DNA of 64,000 bases from Beta vulgaris subsp. vulgaris (Eukaryota; Streptophyta; Magnoliopsida; Caryophyllales; Amaranthaceae): NCBI RefSeq assembly GCF_026745355.1, contig NC_079202.1:28201748-28265747 (forward strand), read 5' to 3'. Numbering within the stretch: the first letter of the stretch is position 1; each line of letters opens with the position of its first letter. A program made the translations under genes and the position numbers. The notes beneath the pieces were generated by a model that was not told where the DNA came from, made no database searches, and was given only the letters and a program-made list of their open reading frames with translations. This document shows, one piece after another, positions 13,826 through 25,565 of the stretch.

Positions 13826-14543
13826 TGTTATTTCACTAGGAACACTACAAGAGGGGAGGGTGAATTGTAGTGTGGAACTTATTGCCAAATAATACGGAAT
13901 TTAAAACATAAGCAATAAGGAACTGAAATTGCAAGAGAGATTTTTACGTGGAAACTTCTTGTCTCAATACAAGAAGAAAAACCACGACCTACTCAGGATT
14001 TAAACTCTTCACTATAATAGGAAATCTCCTATGATTCAACCTATTACATACTCAAGTTCCACTCGAACTCCAACTCTCTCACAATCTCTACTCTATACTC
14101 TAGACTTAACTCTAAGTCTTTCAAGAGTTCCCACAACTCTTTACAAAAGGTTTACTCAAACCCTTCACCCCTAGATAGACTTCACCCTAAGTCTACGCAT
14201 ACACAACAAGAACTTACTCAAGTTCCTAACTCGAACTTGATACAAGAATTCACTCAAACCCTTTACCAAGTTCCCATTACAAGAGTTCACTCAAACCCTT
14301 TAACCCCAAACTCAAATACAGACGCTTGATAATTTGGTTTAACTCTAGTATATAGAAACTGAATAACTGTAAAGGAACATGGCACTCGTAGGAACTTGAA
14401 ACTCAAAGGAACTGACTCAAACAAGGAATAGAAAATATATTTCTTTTATAACGCTATTCCTTAAGCCAAACTTATGGAATGACATAAGTCTAACACTATG
14501 GAAAGACACCAGTCAGACAATTTGAAACTCAATTGAACTTGTA

Positions 14544-14551
14544 TATTTATA
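14544..14551 (-). promoter_or_regulatory. Putative LTR TATA box
   Basis: The minus strand reads TATAAATA within gctataaatatac, a good plant TATA match, and the same word is kept in the other LTR at 22074-22081. It lies about 1.3 kb into the LTR in element orientation, so transcription would start near 14515 and the R-U5 part would be about 690 bp. The position is plausible for a 2-kb LTR but is untested. Confidence 0.45.
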
Positions 14552-15018
14552 GCAGTCTTTTAGAATGAACGTGGGATAATCATGTGTTAGTGGTTAAACC
14601 ATTATCCCATGATGTTCCTTCCTAAGGAACACGTTCCTTAACACATCCCATGATCTCCATGATCACTGTTAAACGTGGAGAGAATTAAGTTACTGCTTCC
14701 TAAAGTTTAGCAACCACTTTAAGCATTACTTGAAAATCTGATTTAATTAAAAATATTAATTATTAAATCTGAAATTAAATCATTTTAATAAAAATATTAT
14801 CTTTAAATTTCTTCCGTAAAAACCGAATAATATTTTTATTATCTTTTGAAAAATAAAATCTTTTCCTTAAAAAGATTTTCCATAAAATCAGATTTTTCCT
14901 TAAATAAAACGGTTACCTATATCTAGGCATATTTACTCAACTGACATAATGACCGTTGTAATGCTTATCAATCTAGTTCCTTTTAATGTTTCCTTTAACT
15001 TAGATTAAAGACTACCAC

Positions 15019-15044
15019 GTCTGTTCCTTTAGAGAGGAACAGAC
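15019..15044. other. LTR hairpin, 10-bp perfect stem
   Basis: gtctgttcct (15019-15028) and aggaacagac (15035-15044) are exact reverse complements around a six-base loop. The whole structure is repeated unchanged at 22549-22574 in the second LTR. It is built from the GTTCC/GGAAC word that is frequent in this element. Function is unknown. Confidence 0.7.
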
Positions 15045-15867
15045 AGACAATTTCTTTAACAATACTCATTATACGTATTATAAATCTAGGCTTTTTATTT
15101 TCCAAAAACTGAAAAGATAAAATTAAATTAATTAAAATCAGATTCCTAAAGAACCGATTTTATTAAAAACTTATCTTTTATTTTAAAACTAAAACTTATC
15201 TTTTATTTTAAAACTAAAACTTATCCTAAAACAACTAACACATATTATTTATAAATATTAACCACGTAGAGATTTATTAAGAAATAAACTCTTAATAAAT
15301 TCTTATAGATTAAGATAATAATATGCATCAGATTTATTGACTCTTAAATACTTTTGACTCTAAGTTCCACGAGTTCCTTTGACCTTACGAGTTCCTTTAG
15401 ACCTTGTTCCTTACCTTTCATGTTTCCATATACTTACATGAATCCTAGAAAATAAACTCATATTTTCTGCCTTCATGCTCCATGCTGCTCCAACTCAAGA
15501 ACCGCATGTTGATGCTCCACCTTTGGAACTTCAGTGTGCTAGTTCCTTTAAGAAACTTCGCACTCATAGTTCCTGCTCAGGAACTTCTTGTTTCAACTCT
15601 GAAACGTTATATTGCTGCTCCCACTCAGGAACTGCTCCAGAACTTCATATTCAATGTTCCTCATAGGATGTACCTAGGAACCGCTCTATTTGTGTTCCTT
15701 ATAGGAACTCTTTTAGGAACTTCACTTGTGGGAAGACCTTCATGATGTGATATATTCAACCTTTGATGACTTGTTTCATGTTAATGTAATATGCACATCT
15801 CAAACACACATGTTAGTTAGATAATCATCATTTGTTTACAATCATCAAAATACTACATGACTCAACA

Positions 15868-15881
15868 ATTTCCCCCTTTTT
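15868..15881 (-). other. Polypurine tract next to left LTR
   Basis: On the minus strand this reads AAAAAGGGGGAAAT and is followed immediately by the LTR start TGTTGAG. That is where a plus-strand DNA primer is expected at the 3' LTR. It fixes element orientation as minus and agrees with the primer binding site at the opposite end of this internal region. Confidence 0.88.
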
Positions 15882-18011
15882 GATGATGACAAACAAATGA
15901 TGCTTATCACAAATTAAGCAATAAACGATGTACTTTAATTCCCCATAATGAACAAGTCATGCAGTATATGAAGGAGAATCAACATAAATAAACACATCAT
16001 ATAAAGAACATTCATCAAGAAGGATATAGACTTAACTATATTTGACCATAAGCATCATACATATTCTTCCCCCTTTTGTCATTATCGAAAAGGATCATCT
16101 TCAACATTTTATTTTAGGTAAATCATATACACATTATTTTATATGCTACACTTACCACCATCATGGTTAAGCACTTGTTAGTCCCAAAAGCCTCAAGAAT
16201 CTCAGTTTTCAAACTTAGGATGCATGTGCTACACAAATTTCCAACTCACAATCCAAAGACCCAACTTCAAAAACCATTGAAGGAACTTGACAGGTAAGAA
16301 AATAAAAGTCAAGCAAAAATCAATTTTGAAAGTCAAGAATGGATAAAGAGATAGGACATTGTAATATCCGGCTCAAAGAAATATGAAAGAAGTTTGTGGA
16401 AAATTTTGAGTAGAAGGAACTTGAGATATATTGTGTGCTCTATGGTTTAGACTTATAATAAGAGGTTCTCAACAATTTATAGTTAATCACTTCACCTCAC
16501 ACTTTTTAAATCTCTGTCAAACCCTACACACATTCACCTTGATATATATCTATCAAGTTCACTTTACTTAACTAGGCAGCCATGAGGAACTCATTGAGTG
16601 AAAAAACTTGAACAAATTCATCTTTATAGTCAAGTTCTTTCAATCATTCGCTTATGTTCCTCTTCTCAAATCATCAAATCCATGAGTAAGCATTTTCACA
16701 ACCATATATATGACATATTGAATTTAATAAATAATAAAGATTGGATCACCCTTGTTTACTTCTTTTTTTTTTTTTTTATTTTTTTTTTTTTTTTTTTTTA
16801 ACAAGGGTGTCATTACAAGATGTTGTACTTTTCCTAGAATGTCACATTTACCTCCACAAAGAAGTAAACATATATATCGATTCCTTCCTTATTCCCCTGA
16901 GTTCTTTACCATTCTTCATCATTAGGAACTTATATGAGTAGCTCCATCGATTGATATATCTTTCTGAGCATGAATTGTTAAAACATATAATACTTGCTTC
17001 TCACTTCTTCCTTAACTTCCCCCTCAAAATATATTTACCATTTATCACTCTTTATGTATCATTGAACCATAAAAAGTCATGAATTTCAATTTAGAGCACA
17101 CGGGAATTAGGATATTTGAAGTGACAGGATATGAATGGAATGATAAATTAATTAATCAAAGGGTGTTTGAAGAAATGTGGTGTGAACTGTTATAGTTGGC
17201 TAAGAATAGGTTTGTTCCCTCTAAAAGTTAAATGAAATGAAATATATTAAGGGAATTTACCATCTTGTTCCAACAAGTTTCTTTCATTGTATCTTTGGCA
17301 ACTTAGGACTTTCATGTTTGCCAGCATCCACAATTCTATTATGAGACCTCTAACACTCTTAGGCAGAGAATATGCCTTTACGACACAAAAATTAAGTGTA
17401 ACATATTTACTCTAGTGTGTATATAATCACTACAATTTTAGTACATGTAAGAACCCAATTCGACAAAACTTTTGGAAAAGAACATGTTTATGCTCAAGTC
17501 ATACTTCATTAAGTCTTGTTCCTCTAAACAGTCCATGAATAGGTGAAATTATAAAGAACATATATTCACATAATTTAAAGCAAGACTTTTAAAATTTATG
17601 CATTCAGATTAATAAATTTTAACAATGTAATATATTAATGTGAATAGGAACATCATAACTTAATCATATTTCACCATGAATATAGAATTACCTCAAGTAC
17701 TGGACTGATTTTGATGACTTACTTTTGAATTCCCGAACTGTTAGTTCCATCATTTTGATGTCTTCACATCTGATGGATACTTCCTTTCCAACTTGACTCA
17801 TACTCATCGTTCTTCAAAAGTTCCTTGACATGTTTTGTCATAATATCATTATGCTCCAAGAGAGTAGTTGAGTTCCTTTATCATGCTCGTGTACTCATTT
17901 GCATATAAGGTTAGCAAAAACTCTTGCATAAAATAGTTAGTGTACCAAGCATATTATCCATATTACGATGTACAACTACTAAGTCAATTCTCTTGAAAAC
18001 AGAAATTATTG
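15882..18011 (-). other. Retrotransposon internal region, 3' part, no intact reading frame
   Basis: This segment lies between the polypurine tract and the reverse transcriptase relic, where the end of pol (second half of reverse transcriptase and RNase H) and 3' untranslated sequence are expected. It is AT-rich with stops in all frames. It is duplicated at 23410-25565. Between about 17.87 and 17.99 kb the minus strand has isolated words resembling the part of Copia reverse transcriptase after the catalytic region, but no confident alignment can be made by eye. Nothing else in it was recognised. Confidence 0.7.
16747..16809. repeat. Poly-T tract bracketed by a 10-bp inverted repeat
   Basis: cacccttgtt (16747-16756) and aacaagggtg (16800-16809) are exact reverse complements flanking a T-run of about 40 bases broken by few other bases. 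The same arrangement occurs at 24279-24345, where the tract has more interrupting A residues. In element orientation this is an A-rich loop on a short stem. Tract lengths differ between copies, as expected for a homopolymer. Confidence 0.8.
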
Positions 18012-18480
18012 TTATTTGAAATCATTTTTCAAGAAGAAACTTGATGTTGTTCCTCGTAGATTTTCAGAAAAAAAATTCTTTTGAACACATTGAAAATCTA
18101 TTTGGAACGTCCTAAATATCATGTAAGAAACAAAAACAATTAGAATTCTAATGGCTTCTAGACTAGCAACAGGAGCAAAGGTTTCTTCATAGTCAATTTC
18201 TTCTTGTTGATTATAACCTTTTACTACAAGTCTAGCTTTGTTCCTAACAATTGTTCCATACTCATCTAGTTTATTTCTAAACACCCATTTTAAGCCAATT
18301 ATTTTTTTTGTTTAGAAGAAGGAACTAGATGTCATACCTTGTTTCTTTCGAACTCATTTAATTAGCTTCATGGCAGTGATCCAATCAGAGTCAGTTAGGG
18401 TTTTCATGATTTCATGGTTCCATCATTGATAGGAACGCATGAAATGCACAAAAATTCCTTAACTGAGATCTAGTTTGCTA
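18012..18480 (-). pseudogene. Copia reverse transcriptase relic, left copy
   Basis: The longest readable stretch (18012-18290) begins with the Copia word KWVFRNKLDEYG. It continues through VRNKARLV, GYNQQE and IDYEETFAPVA, then LEAIRILIVF, all in the order found in Copia reverse transcriptases. Upstream in element terms, the words VIGLKWV-like, FERNKV and LTDSDWITAM can be followed to about 18420 but in different frames. A TGA stands at 18334-18332 where the family has Trp in a VWHLVP word. After the ETFAPVA block the frame soon degenerates. Only a fraction of the domain survives, so it cannot be active. The right copy carries the same TGA. Confidence 0.88.
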
Positions 18481-21335
18481 CCTTTGGATATGTCCTTATT
18501 ATGAGTTTCATGGATGAGATTTTTGATTTCTTCAAGGTTTTGGTTGAAACTCATTGTATAAAGTTTCTTTGCCTATGTCTGTGTGATTGAGCCATAGGAA
18601 TACTTCTTATGTTCCCGTTAGAATCAAGAAACTCGATTGTTGGAACTGTTTGTTCCTACTAATTGTGTAGCAACTCGCTTACACATATTCATTGAGTTAA
18701 AATTTTATTTAATGAACCTGACTTGATCTTCATTTTTAAGCTATTCTCCATACGTTCATATAGCTGACTATTATTACTTTCTAAAGTGACATATTTTCAT
18801 ATTAATAACTCTAGCTGCACAGGAACTTGTGAGTTCAACATAACAAATAATAATAATCTTTAACCTGTTTACTGGGAACAAACAAGTTAGCTCTATAATA
18901 AATATGTCAACTCTTCATACACATTATATATCATTTTGCTATAAGCTGTGTGTTTAACAATTAGAGGTGCGTTTTAACACAACCGCATTGCTTCTATTTT
19001 TAAAGTTCCTTAGATGATTTGTATTGCTATTAATTCCAAAACACTTGAATCAAATGCTTAAGAACATAATACCAGTGTTTTCTCCTTTGAAGATCTCATA
19101 GGATGTCTTGTTGATCAACTTCTAATCATTCCTTTGTTGATGATTAATTAGCAAGTGATATTGATTGCTTTTTCTTGCTTGTTCCTTGCTCTTGCATACA
19201 TCATCAAACTCATCTGGAACTGTAATCAAGTTCCTAGGCAATGCCATCATATGGAATCTTCTATCCGAAAGATAATCTCCGTAACTCTCTTTTTAATTGA
19301 AGGAACTTGTTCCCAATGTGTTCGTTCCTTTTATGGAAGAACATGAACTTGTTCCTTCACTTTGGGTTGACATAAACTAAGAAATATAATCTGTAGAACA
19401 AACCCAAAGGGAGATACTTTGTGCTTTTTAATGCTAGAAGGTTAGTCAAAAGATAGGTAAATAAAATTACAGCACAAAAAGAATAAACATAAAGTTCCAA
19501 AATTAATCTCATGTGAAAAGGAACTTCTGCTTTGTTCCTTTGAACAGTAATCGATTTCAAAAGAATTTGAAACTCGTTCCAAATTTTGAATTATTCTTGT
19601 ACCATTTAATAGTTCCACTAATTAATCTTAGTCTACCATCGCTTTCTTCAAATCAATAGTCTATGTTTCTTGATTTTAAAAAACGATTTTATGCATTTAA
19701 TTTAATGGAAATAAAATAAGTAGACAATAGGAACAATTGGCTATTATAAGAGAATAAATGCAATGAGTCTTTAATTACTTAACTCACTTAATCACTTAGT
19801 CAAAGACACTTAGAACTTCATTAAGTTCCTATATAATAGTCATTTGGATCAAACGTGAGATTAGATCATAGGATCATGGATTTACACGTTGTTCCTTTCC
19901 TTGAGGAACAAGCACATCATGCACCACTTTGTATACGTTCAATTGAACGTGTTATATCCATTATCTCACTTTCCTAAATTCTAGGAAATTGTTAAGCATG
20001 ATCTTTTATTATCTTTTCTTATCCTAAATAAGAGTTTAATTTCAATTCTTTTTACTAATATCTAAGAAGGTTTATCTTTAAAAAATAAATGATTTAAATT
20101 AGTTAAAATTCTTTTTCTTAAAACCTTCCTAAATTTTAGCCTTAAACTTCTATTACCATTAGGACGTGAATATAAGTTAATTGTTGCTTCATGCTTAATT
20201 ACTATGTTCTTATGATATACTAATTGTTCATTTGAATCATTTAGTTGTGCCAATACGTCTGTTCCTTTCAGAGGAACTGATAATCATTTCTTATTACACC
20301 ATAAGTTCCTTTACCAATATTAATTATATCCGTAGACAAACCTACAAGATATAATTTTACTTGCACAAAAACTTGAAAGAAGTTAGATTGAAATAATTCA
20401 TATATATGTAACAACCATAAAACAACTTCTCTTTCATAACCTTCTTCAATCATGTATTTATAAGAGATATCAAAAATCAAATTTGATAATAATAATATAC
20501 CAAGATATATAGTATGTAAAGATTATTACCCAATTTCCTAAGAAATATATTTCATCTTTTACATACTTTTTCTAGCTTTTGTAGTCATAGGAACTCATGT
20601 CTAGAACTACTTTATAGAAACAACTAACCTCTACATCAAGAGATGTCAGTTCCTTTCACATTACCTGCAAAATAAGCAAGATCTTGGTTTTTGGTACCCA
20701 AATATATGTTGGATCCTTTCTTGTTAGTAGGAGAACATAAAATATCCATATTCATGATGTACGACATATCTACCACTACTAACAAGGAACATCATGTACC
20801 GACATAAGAAATATTTCAAATATTCATGATGCATAATAAAACTATCATTTGGCAAATGAATAATAATATGAGTGTGATATAACATGCCAAAAATAATGGA
20901 TTTTCCTTAAGATGAGAAACCAAGTTCCAGAGACACAAATATGCATTGTTCCATATAACTTGTTCCTTCAACTATTTCTAGTATATGATTCTTTGATATT
21001 TTTAAAAAATTGGAAATCTGAATTTTGTCTTTAGAAAACAATGTTAAAGCTATCCTAAATTTCTATAAAAACATCAAAGCCAAATAAAACAATCTTACTA
21101 GAAATACTTAAGGAACAAGTTCCAATGTAATATATGCGTATAAAGAATATCTCAAGGAAGAGATACTTACATCAAAGGGGTTGTTCATAATCCTCGAGTG
21201 ACTTTTAATTGTGTATAAAAAGTCTGCCTTCACTTGTTCCTTTGAATGACATCGGGTGGAGTTCCTTTCTCGTACGTGTTCTTTCTTCTTGCAGGAACTT
21301 AACTCAGCAGGGTTTCCTGCTTATCAATGAGTTCC
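18481..21335 (-). other. Retrotransposon internal region, 5' part (expected gag-protease-integrase), unrecognisable
   Basis: The segment between the reverse transcriptase relic and the primer binding site should carry gag, protease and integrase. It is AT-rich and has only short reading frames (for example 20062-20253 and 20268-20480, minus strand), none with a recognisable zinc knuckle, protease or integrase motif. Close to the primer binding site an ATG on the minus strand at 21252-21250 opens a frame of about 15 codons. Around 19.8-20.6 kb, words resembling LTR sequence appear, including a cgtctgttccttt...gaggaac motif near 20255-20278. This part has no second copy in the window because the right unit is truncated before it. 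Confidence 0.6.
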
Positions 21336-21348
21336 GGCTCTGATACCA
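21336..21348 (-). other. Primer binding site, initiator Met tRNA type
   Basis: The minus strand reads TGGTATCAGAGCC, the complement of the plant initiator methionine tRNA 3' end, two bases inside the LTR that starts at 21351. This is the standard Copia primer site. It shows that 21351-23395 acts as the 5' LTR for the complete unit to its left. Confidence 0.92.
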
Positions 21349-22073
21349 ATTGTTATTTCACTAGGAACACTACAAGAGGGGGGTGAATTGTAGTGTGGAA
21401 CTTATTGCCCAAATAATGCGGAATTTAAAACATAAGCAATAAGGAACTGAAAGTGCAAGAGAGATTTTTACGTGGAAACTTCTTGTCTCAATACAAGAAG
21501 AAAAACCACGACCTACTCAGGATTTAAACTCTTCACTATAATAGGAAATCTCCTATGATTCAACCTATTACATACTCAAGTTCCACTCGGAACTCCAACT
21601 CTCTCACAATCTCCACTCATCTATACTCTAGACTTAACTCTAAGTCTTTCAAGAGTTCCCACAACTCTTTACAAAAGGTTTACTCAAACCCTTCACCCCT
21701 AGATAGACTTCACCCTAAGTCTACGCATACACAACAAGAACTTACTCAAGCTTCACTTAACTCGAACTTGATACAAGAATTCACTCAAACCCTTTACCAA
21801 GTTCCCATTACAAGAGTTCACTCAAACCCTTTAACCCCAAACTCAAATACAGACGCTTGATAATTTGGTTTAACTCTAGTATATAGAAACTGAATAACTG
21901 TAAAGGAACATGGCACTCGTAGGAACTTGAAACTCAAAGGAACTGACTCAAACAAGGAATAGAAAATATATTTCTTTTATAACGCTATTCCTTAAGCCAA
22001 ACTTATGGAATGACATAAGTCTAACACTATGGAAAGACACAGTCAGACAATTTGAAACTCAATTGAACTTGTA

Positions 22074-22081
22074 TATTTATA
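22074..22081 (-). promoter_or_regulatory. Putative LTR TATA box, middle LTR
   Basis: The minus strand reads TATAAATA, in the same context as 14544-14551. In this LTR it would drive the complete unit to its left. Conservation in both LTRs is expected from shared descent and does not by itself prove function. Confidence 0.45.
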
Positions 22082-22548
22082 GCAGTCTTTTAGAATGAAC
22101 GTGGGATAATCATGTGTTAGTGGTTAAACCATTATCCCATGATGTTCCTTCCTTAAGGAACACGTTCCTTAACACATCCCATGATCTCCATGATCACTGT
22201 TAAACGTGGGAGAGAATTAAGTTACTGCTTCCTAAATTTTAGCAACCACTTTAAGCATTACTTGAAAATCTGATTTAATGAAAAATGTATTAATTATTAA
22301 ATCTGAAATTAAATCATTTTAATAAAAATATTATCTTTAAATTTCTTCCGTAAAAACCGAATAATATTTTTATTATCTTTTGAAAAATAAAATCTTTTCC
22401 TTAAAAAGATTTTCCATAAAATCAGATTTTTCCTTAAATAAAACGGTTACCTATATCTAGCAGGTAATTTACTCAACTGACATAAATGAACCGTTGTAAT
22501 GTTTCATCCTCAGTCTAGTTCCTTTGACTTAGATTAAAAGACTACCAC

Positions 22549-22574
22549 GTCTGTTCCTTTAGAGAGGAACAGAC
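22549..22574. other. LTR hairpin, second copy
   Basis: It is identical in arms (gtctgttcct / aggaacagac) and loop to 15019-15044. Confidence 0.7.
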
Positions 22575-23395
22575 AGACAATTTCTTTAACAATACTCATT
22601 ATACGTATTATAAATCTAGGCTTTTTATTTTCCAAAAACTGAAAAGATAAAATTAAATTAATTAAAATCAGATTCCTAAAGAACCGATTTTATTAAAAAC
22701 TTATCTTTTATTTTAAAACTAAAACTTATCTTTTATTTTAAAACTAAAACTTATCCTAAAACAACTAACACATATTATTTATAAATATTAACCACGTAGA
22801 GATTTATTAAGAAATAAACTCTTAATAAATTCTTATAGATTAAGATAATAATATGCATCAGATTTATTGACTCTTAAATACTTTTGACTCTAAGTTCCAC
22901 GAGTTCCTTTACCTTACGAGTTCCTTTAGACCTTGTTCCCTTACCTTTCATGTTTCCATATACTTACATGAATCCTAGAAAATAAACTCATATTTTCTGC
23001 CTTCATGCTCCATGCTGCTCCAACTCAAGAACCGCATGTTGATGCTCCACCTTTGGAACTTCAGTGTGCTAGTTCCTTTAAGAAACTTCGCACTCATAGT
23101 TCCTGCTCAGGAACTTCTTGTTTCAACTCTGAAACGTTATATTGCTGCTCCCCACTCAGGAACTGCTCCAGAACTTCATATTCAATGTTCCTCATAGGAT
23201 GTACCTAGGAACCGCTCTATTTGTGTTCCTTATAGGAACTTTTAGGAACTTCACTTGTGGGAAGACCTTCATGATGTGATATATTCAACCTTTGATGACT
23301 TGTTTCATGTTAATGTAATATGCACATCTCAAACACCATGTTAGTTAGATAATCATCATTTGTTTACAATCATCAAAATACTACATGACTCAACA

Positions 23396-23409
23396 ATTTC
23401 CCCCTTTTT
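23396..23409 (-). other. Polypurine tract next to middle LTR
   Basis: The minus strand again reads AAAAAGGGGGAAAT directly before the LTR. Its presence shows that sequence to the right of 23395 is the 3' end of a second internal region rather than flanking DNA. Confidence 0.88.
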
Positions 23410-25565
23410 GATGATGACAAAAAATGATGCTTATCACAAATTAAGCAATAAACGATGTACTTTAATTCCCATAATGAGAAGTCATGCAAGTATATGAAGG
23501 AGATACCAACATAAATAAACACATCATATAAAGAACAATCATCATGGAAGGATATAAGACTTAACTATATTTGACCATAAGCATCATACATATTCTTCCC
23601 CCTTTTGTCATTATCGAAAAGGATCATCTTGCACATATTTATTTTAGGTAAATCATATACACATTATTTTATATGCTACACTTACCACCATCATGGTTAA
23701 GCACTTGTTAGTCCCAAAAGCCTCAAGAATCTCAGTTTTCAAACTTAGGATGCACGTGCTACACAAATTTCCAACTCACAATCCAAAGACCCAACTTCAA
23801 AGACCATTGAAGGAACTTGACAGGTAAGAAAATAAAAGTCAAGCAAAAATCAATTTTGAAAGTCAAGAATGGATAAAGAGATAGGACATTGTAACATCCG
23901 GCTCAAAGAAATATGAAAGAAGTTTGTGGAAAATTTTGAGTAGAAGGAACTTGAGATATATTGTGTGATCTATGGTTTAGACTTATAATAAGAGGTTCTC
24001 AACAATTATTATAGTTAATCACTTCACCTCACACTTTTTAAATCTCTGTCAAACCTCACACACATTCACCTTGATATAAAATCAGTATATATTACTACTT
24101 AACTAAGCAGCCATGAGGAACTCATTGAGTGAAAAAACTTGAACAAATTCATCTTTATAGTCAAGTTCTTTCAATCATTCGCTTATGTTCCTCTTCTCAA
24201 ATCATCAAATCCATGAGTAAGCATTTTCACAACCATATATATGACATATTGAATTTTATAAAATAATAAAGATTGGATCACCCTTGTTTACTTTTTTTTT
24301 TATTTTTTTATTTTTTATTTTTTTATTTTTTTTTTAACAAGGGTGTCATTACAAGATGTTGTACTTTTCCTAGAATGTCACATTTACCTTCCACAAAGAA
24401 GTAAACATATATATCGATTCCTTCCTTATTCCCCCTGAGTTCTTTACCATTCCTTCATCATTAGGAACTTATATGAGTAGCTCCATCGATTGATATATCT
24501 TTCTGAGCATGAATTGTTAAAACATATAATACTTGCTTCTCACTTCTTCCTTAACTTCCCCCTCAAAATATATTTACCATTTATCACTCTTTATGTATCA
24601 TTGAACCATAAAAAGTCATGAATTTCAATTTAGAGCACACGGGAATTAGGATATTTGAAGTGACAGGATATGAATGGAATGATAAATTAATTAACCAAAG
24701 GGTGTTTGAAGAAATGTGGTGTGAACTGTTGATAGTTGGCTAAGAATAGGTTTGTTCCCTCTAAAAGTTAAATGAAATGAAATATATTAAGGGAATTTAC
24801 CATCTTGTTCCAACAAGATTTCTTTCATTGTATCTTTGGCAACTTAGGACTTTCATGTTTGCCAGCATCCACAATTCTATTATGAGACCTCTAACACTCT
24901 TAGGCAAGAGAATATGCCTTTACGACACAAAAATTAAGTGTAACATATTTACTCTAGTGTGTATATAATCACTTCAATTTTAATACATGTAAGAACCCAA
25001 TTCGACAAAACTTTTGGAAAAGAACATGTTTATGCTCAAGTCATACTTCATTAAGTCTTGTTCCTCTAAACAGTCCATGAATAGGTGAAATTATAAAGAA
25101 CATATATTCACATAATTTAAAGCAAGACTTTTAAAATTTATGCATTCAGATTAATAAATTTTAACAATGTAATATATTAATGTGAATAGGAACATCATAA
25201 CTTAAGTCATATTTCACCATGAATATAGAATTACCTCAAGTACTGGACTGATTTTGATGACTTACTTTTGAATTCCCGAACTGTTAGTTCCATCATTTTG
25301 ATGTCTTCACATCTGATGGATACTTCCATTCCAACTTGACTCATACTCATCGTTCTTCAAAAGTTCCTTGACATGTTTTTGTCATAATATCATTATGCTC
25401 CAAGAGAGTAGTTGAGTTCCCTTATCATGCTCGTGTACTCATTTGCGTATAAGGTTAGCAAAAACTCTTGCATAAAATAGTTAGTGTACCAAGCATATTA
25501 TCCATATTACGATGTACAACTACTAAGTCAATTGCTCTTGAAAACAAAAATTATTGTTGATTCTG
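23410..25565 (-). other. Second internal region, 3' part, no intact reading frame
   Basis: It is a duplicate of 15882-18011 with scattered substitutions and small indels, including the poly-T hairpin. No reading frame of note is present on either strand, and no further feature was recognised. Confidence 0.8.
24279..24345. repeat. Poly-T tract bracketed by a 10-bp inverted repeat, second copy
   Basis: Arms cacccttgtt (24279-24288) and aacaagggtg (24336-24345) flank a T-rich stretch interrupted by single A residues. The arms match 16747-16809 exactly, while the T-tract differs. Confidence 0.8.

Larger units (their letters stand above)
13826..15867 (-). repeat. LTR, left copy (3' LTR of the complete unit), 2042 bp
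   Basis: It begins TGTTATTTCACTAGG on the plus strand and ends CTCAACA, giving the TG...CA ends required of an LTR. It matches 21351-23395 over its full length, with scattered substitutions and many one-base to few-base indels. It is AT-rich, with long TTTTATTATC-like stretches at 14740-15340. Its last 500 bp contain an unusual density of GTTCC/GGAAC pentamers. Element orientation is minus, so U3 lies at high coordinates and U5 ends at 13826. No host gene is visible inside it. Confidence 0.93.
21351..23395 (-). repeat. LTR, middle copy (5' LTR of the complete unit), 2045 bp
   Basis: It starts TGTTATTTCACTAGG and ends CTCAACA, like the left copy. On one side it touches the primer binding site of the left internal region and on the other the polypurine tract of the right internal region. 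It therefore serves both units, as a 5' LTR for one and a 3' LTR for the other, which is diagnostic of a recombinant tandem element. Differences from the left LTR are mainly one-base indels (for example gttccttaag against gttcctaag) plus a short segment near 22470-22520 that differs in length and wording. Confidence 0.93.

Noticed and set aside
21555..21860. 101-codon plus-strand frame in the middle LTR
   Set aside because: It is antisense to the element, falls in LTR noncoding sequence and is broken at the equivalent place in the left LTR.
15475..23208. 63-87 codon plus-strand frames duplicated in both LTRs
   Set aside because: Similarity is due to LTR duplication; they are antisense, and small indels change their ends, so there is no sign of selection.
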